DNA of 30,626 nucleotides from a virus. Numbering within the stretch: position 1 is the first letter of the stretch; the number at the start of each line of letters is the position of its first letter. This document shows positions 30,460-30,626 of this stretch, in pieces. Below the pieces are notes generated by a model. It did not search any database, had not been told where the DNA came from, and saw only the letters and a list, made by a program, of their open reading frames with translations. The stretch covers positions 1 through 30,626 of IMG/VR virus record IMGVR_UViG_3300034013_000121; one strand, written 5' to 3'. The translations under genes and the position numbers were made by a program.

Positions 30460-30490
30460 CAAATGTAGTTATAGTAATTAAACCTACAAA
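30460..30490 (-). promoter_or_regulatory. Strong early promoter
   Basis: TTTG (30490 to 30487) and TACATTTG (30467 to 30460) are 19 nt apart, a full match to the Bacteroidota consensus. It reads leftward into the small early genes. The -33 box lies between the arms of a palindrome (30479-30505), so binding of a repressor there would block the polymerase. Confidence 0.8.
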
Positions 30491-30505
30491 TTTATTTTAG
30501 GTTTA
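30479..30505. promoter_or_regulatory. Palindrome over the -33 box, candidate operator
   Basis: TAAACCTA (30479-30486) and TAGGTTTA (30498-30505) are perfect 8-bp inverted arms with an 11-nt spacer that contains the -33 box TTTG. The right arm ends at the stop codon of the upstream partial gene. The geometry suits a dimeric repressor. As an RNA hairpin it would lack a U tract, so a terminator role is less likely. Confidence 0.55.
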
Positions 30506-30626
30506 TTTATATCTGTTAACACTTTTTAACATTTCGTTAGATAAAGTTGATGGAGGATAGTTAGCCTCCATCGTTCCAAACATTGGATTATTGCTCCAAT
30601 CTTTGTAGTACAATGTACATTCATTG
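30503..30626 (-). CDS. C-terminal end of a gene cut by the right edge
   Basis: The minus strand is open from the right edge to a TAA at 30503-30505. The visible 40 residues read as ordinary protein (NECTLYYKDWSNNPMFG..., ending SNEMLKSVNRYK), so I treat the frame as the end of a gene whose start lies outside. An internal Met could give a shorter frame, but this would be too small to call. Another frame starting at an ATG near the edge (30624) ends after 32 codons and looks random. Function unknown. It would be the last gene of an upstream leftward unit. Confidence 0.5.
   Translation of the reverse strand, partial: NECTLYYKDWSNNPMFGTMEANYPPSTLSNEMLKSVNRYK

Noticed and set aside
1-30626. Integrase, attachment sites, tRNA genes or CRISPR arrays
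   Set aside because: None visible. No catalytic integrase motifs, no cloverleaf sequences and no regularly spaced direct repeats with unique spacers; the 54-bp repeats in the fibre gene are coding.

Overview
The window is about 30.6 kb of a tailed double-stranded DNA phage with an HK97-type head and, from its tape measure and tube genes, a long non-contractile tail (siphovirus-like). The host is most likely a member of the Bacteroidota. Four things point there: AT-rich DNA (roughly one third G+C by eye); intergenic sites matching the Bacteroidota consensus TTTG-N19..21-TAnnTTTG; A-rich translation starts with no Shine-Dalgarno; and protein families usual in phages of that phylum (VirE/BT4734-type primase, DUF3127, ARKLSAF-type two-helix membrane protein). 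I see no integrase, lysogeny repressor, tRNA or CRISPR array, but both edges cut through open frames, so lifestyle cannot be settled.

Layout. (1) 1-2361, plus strand: a lysis-type module of overlapping small genes with an M15 peptidoglycan peptidase, a holin-like protein and a coiled-coil protein with a membrane segment at each end (spanin candidate). (2) 2362-2437: a convergent junction with a consensus promoter followed about 60 nt later by a terminator hairpin, which defines a possible small RNA. (3) 2438-15458, minus strand: three tiny genes, a 1112-residue fibre/spike with a repetitive beta-helix, three further tail proteins, a tail protein with two hydrophobic helices, the tape measure, a chaperone-position gene and a neck protein. 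Five consecutive junctions are TAATG overlaps. (4) 15459-23349, minus strand: major tail protein, tail-completion and connector genes, major capsid protein, prohead protease with a C-terminal zinc ribbon, portal, large and small terminase, with several internal promoters. (5) 23391-29185, minus strand: VRR-NUC nuclease, SF2 helicase, a 200-bp repeat-rich region, VirE-type primase, Gp157, a Bet/RecT annealing protein and a DUF3127 SSB-like protein. (6) 29208-30626, minus strand: small early genes separated by repeated hairpin/leader modules, read from a strong promoter that overlaps a palindrome.

From 30626 down to 2438 everything reads leftward, early genes first, then replication/recombination, packaging, head and tail. 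The lysis block converges on it from the left.

The most interesting signals are regulatory. The leader RNA of the primase gene (27498-27601) can form an 8-bp closing helix, an inner helix and an 8-bp pseudoknot. Two promoters place the start codon exactly 4 nt after the -7 box, which implies leaderless mRNAs. A terminator hairpin occurs twice in opposite orientations with covarying stem bases. There is an iteron-like array of TGTTACAGAT repeats between primase and helicase, 11-bp-phased GGTTA boxes at the terminase promoter, and a repeated hairpin-plus-leader cassette between early genes. Three small genes without long open frames (397-501, 2810-2974, 20151-20234) are proposed from stop/start overlaps.
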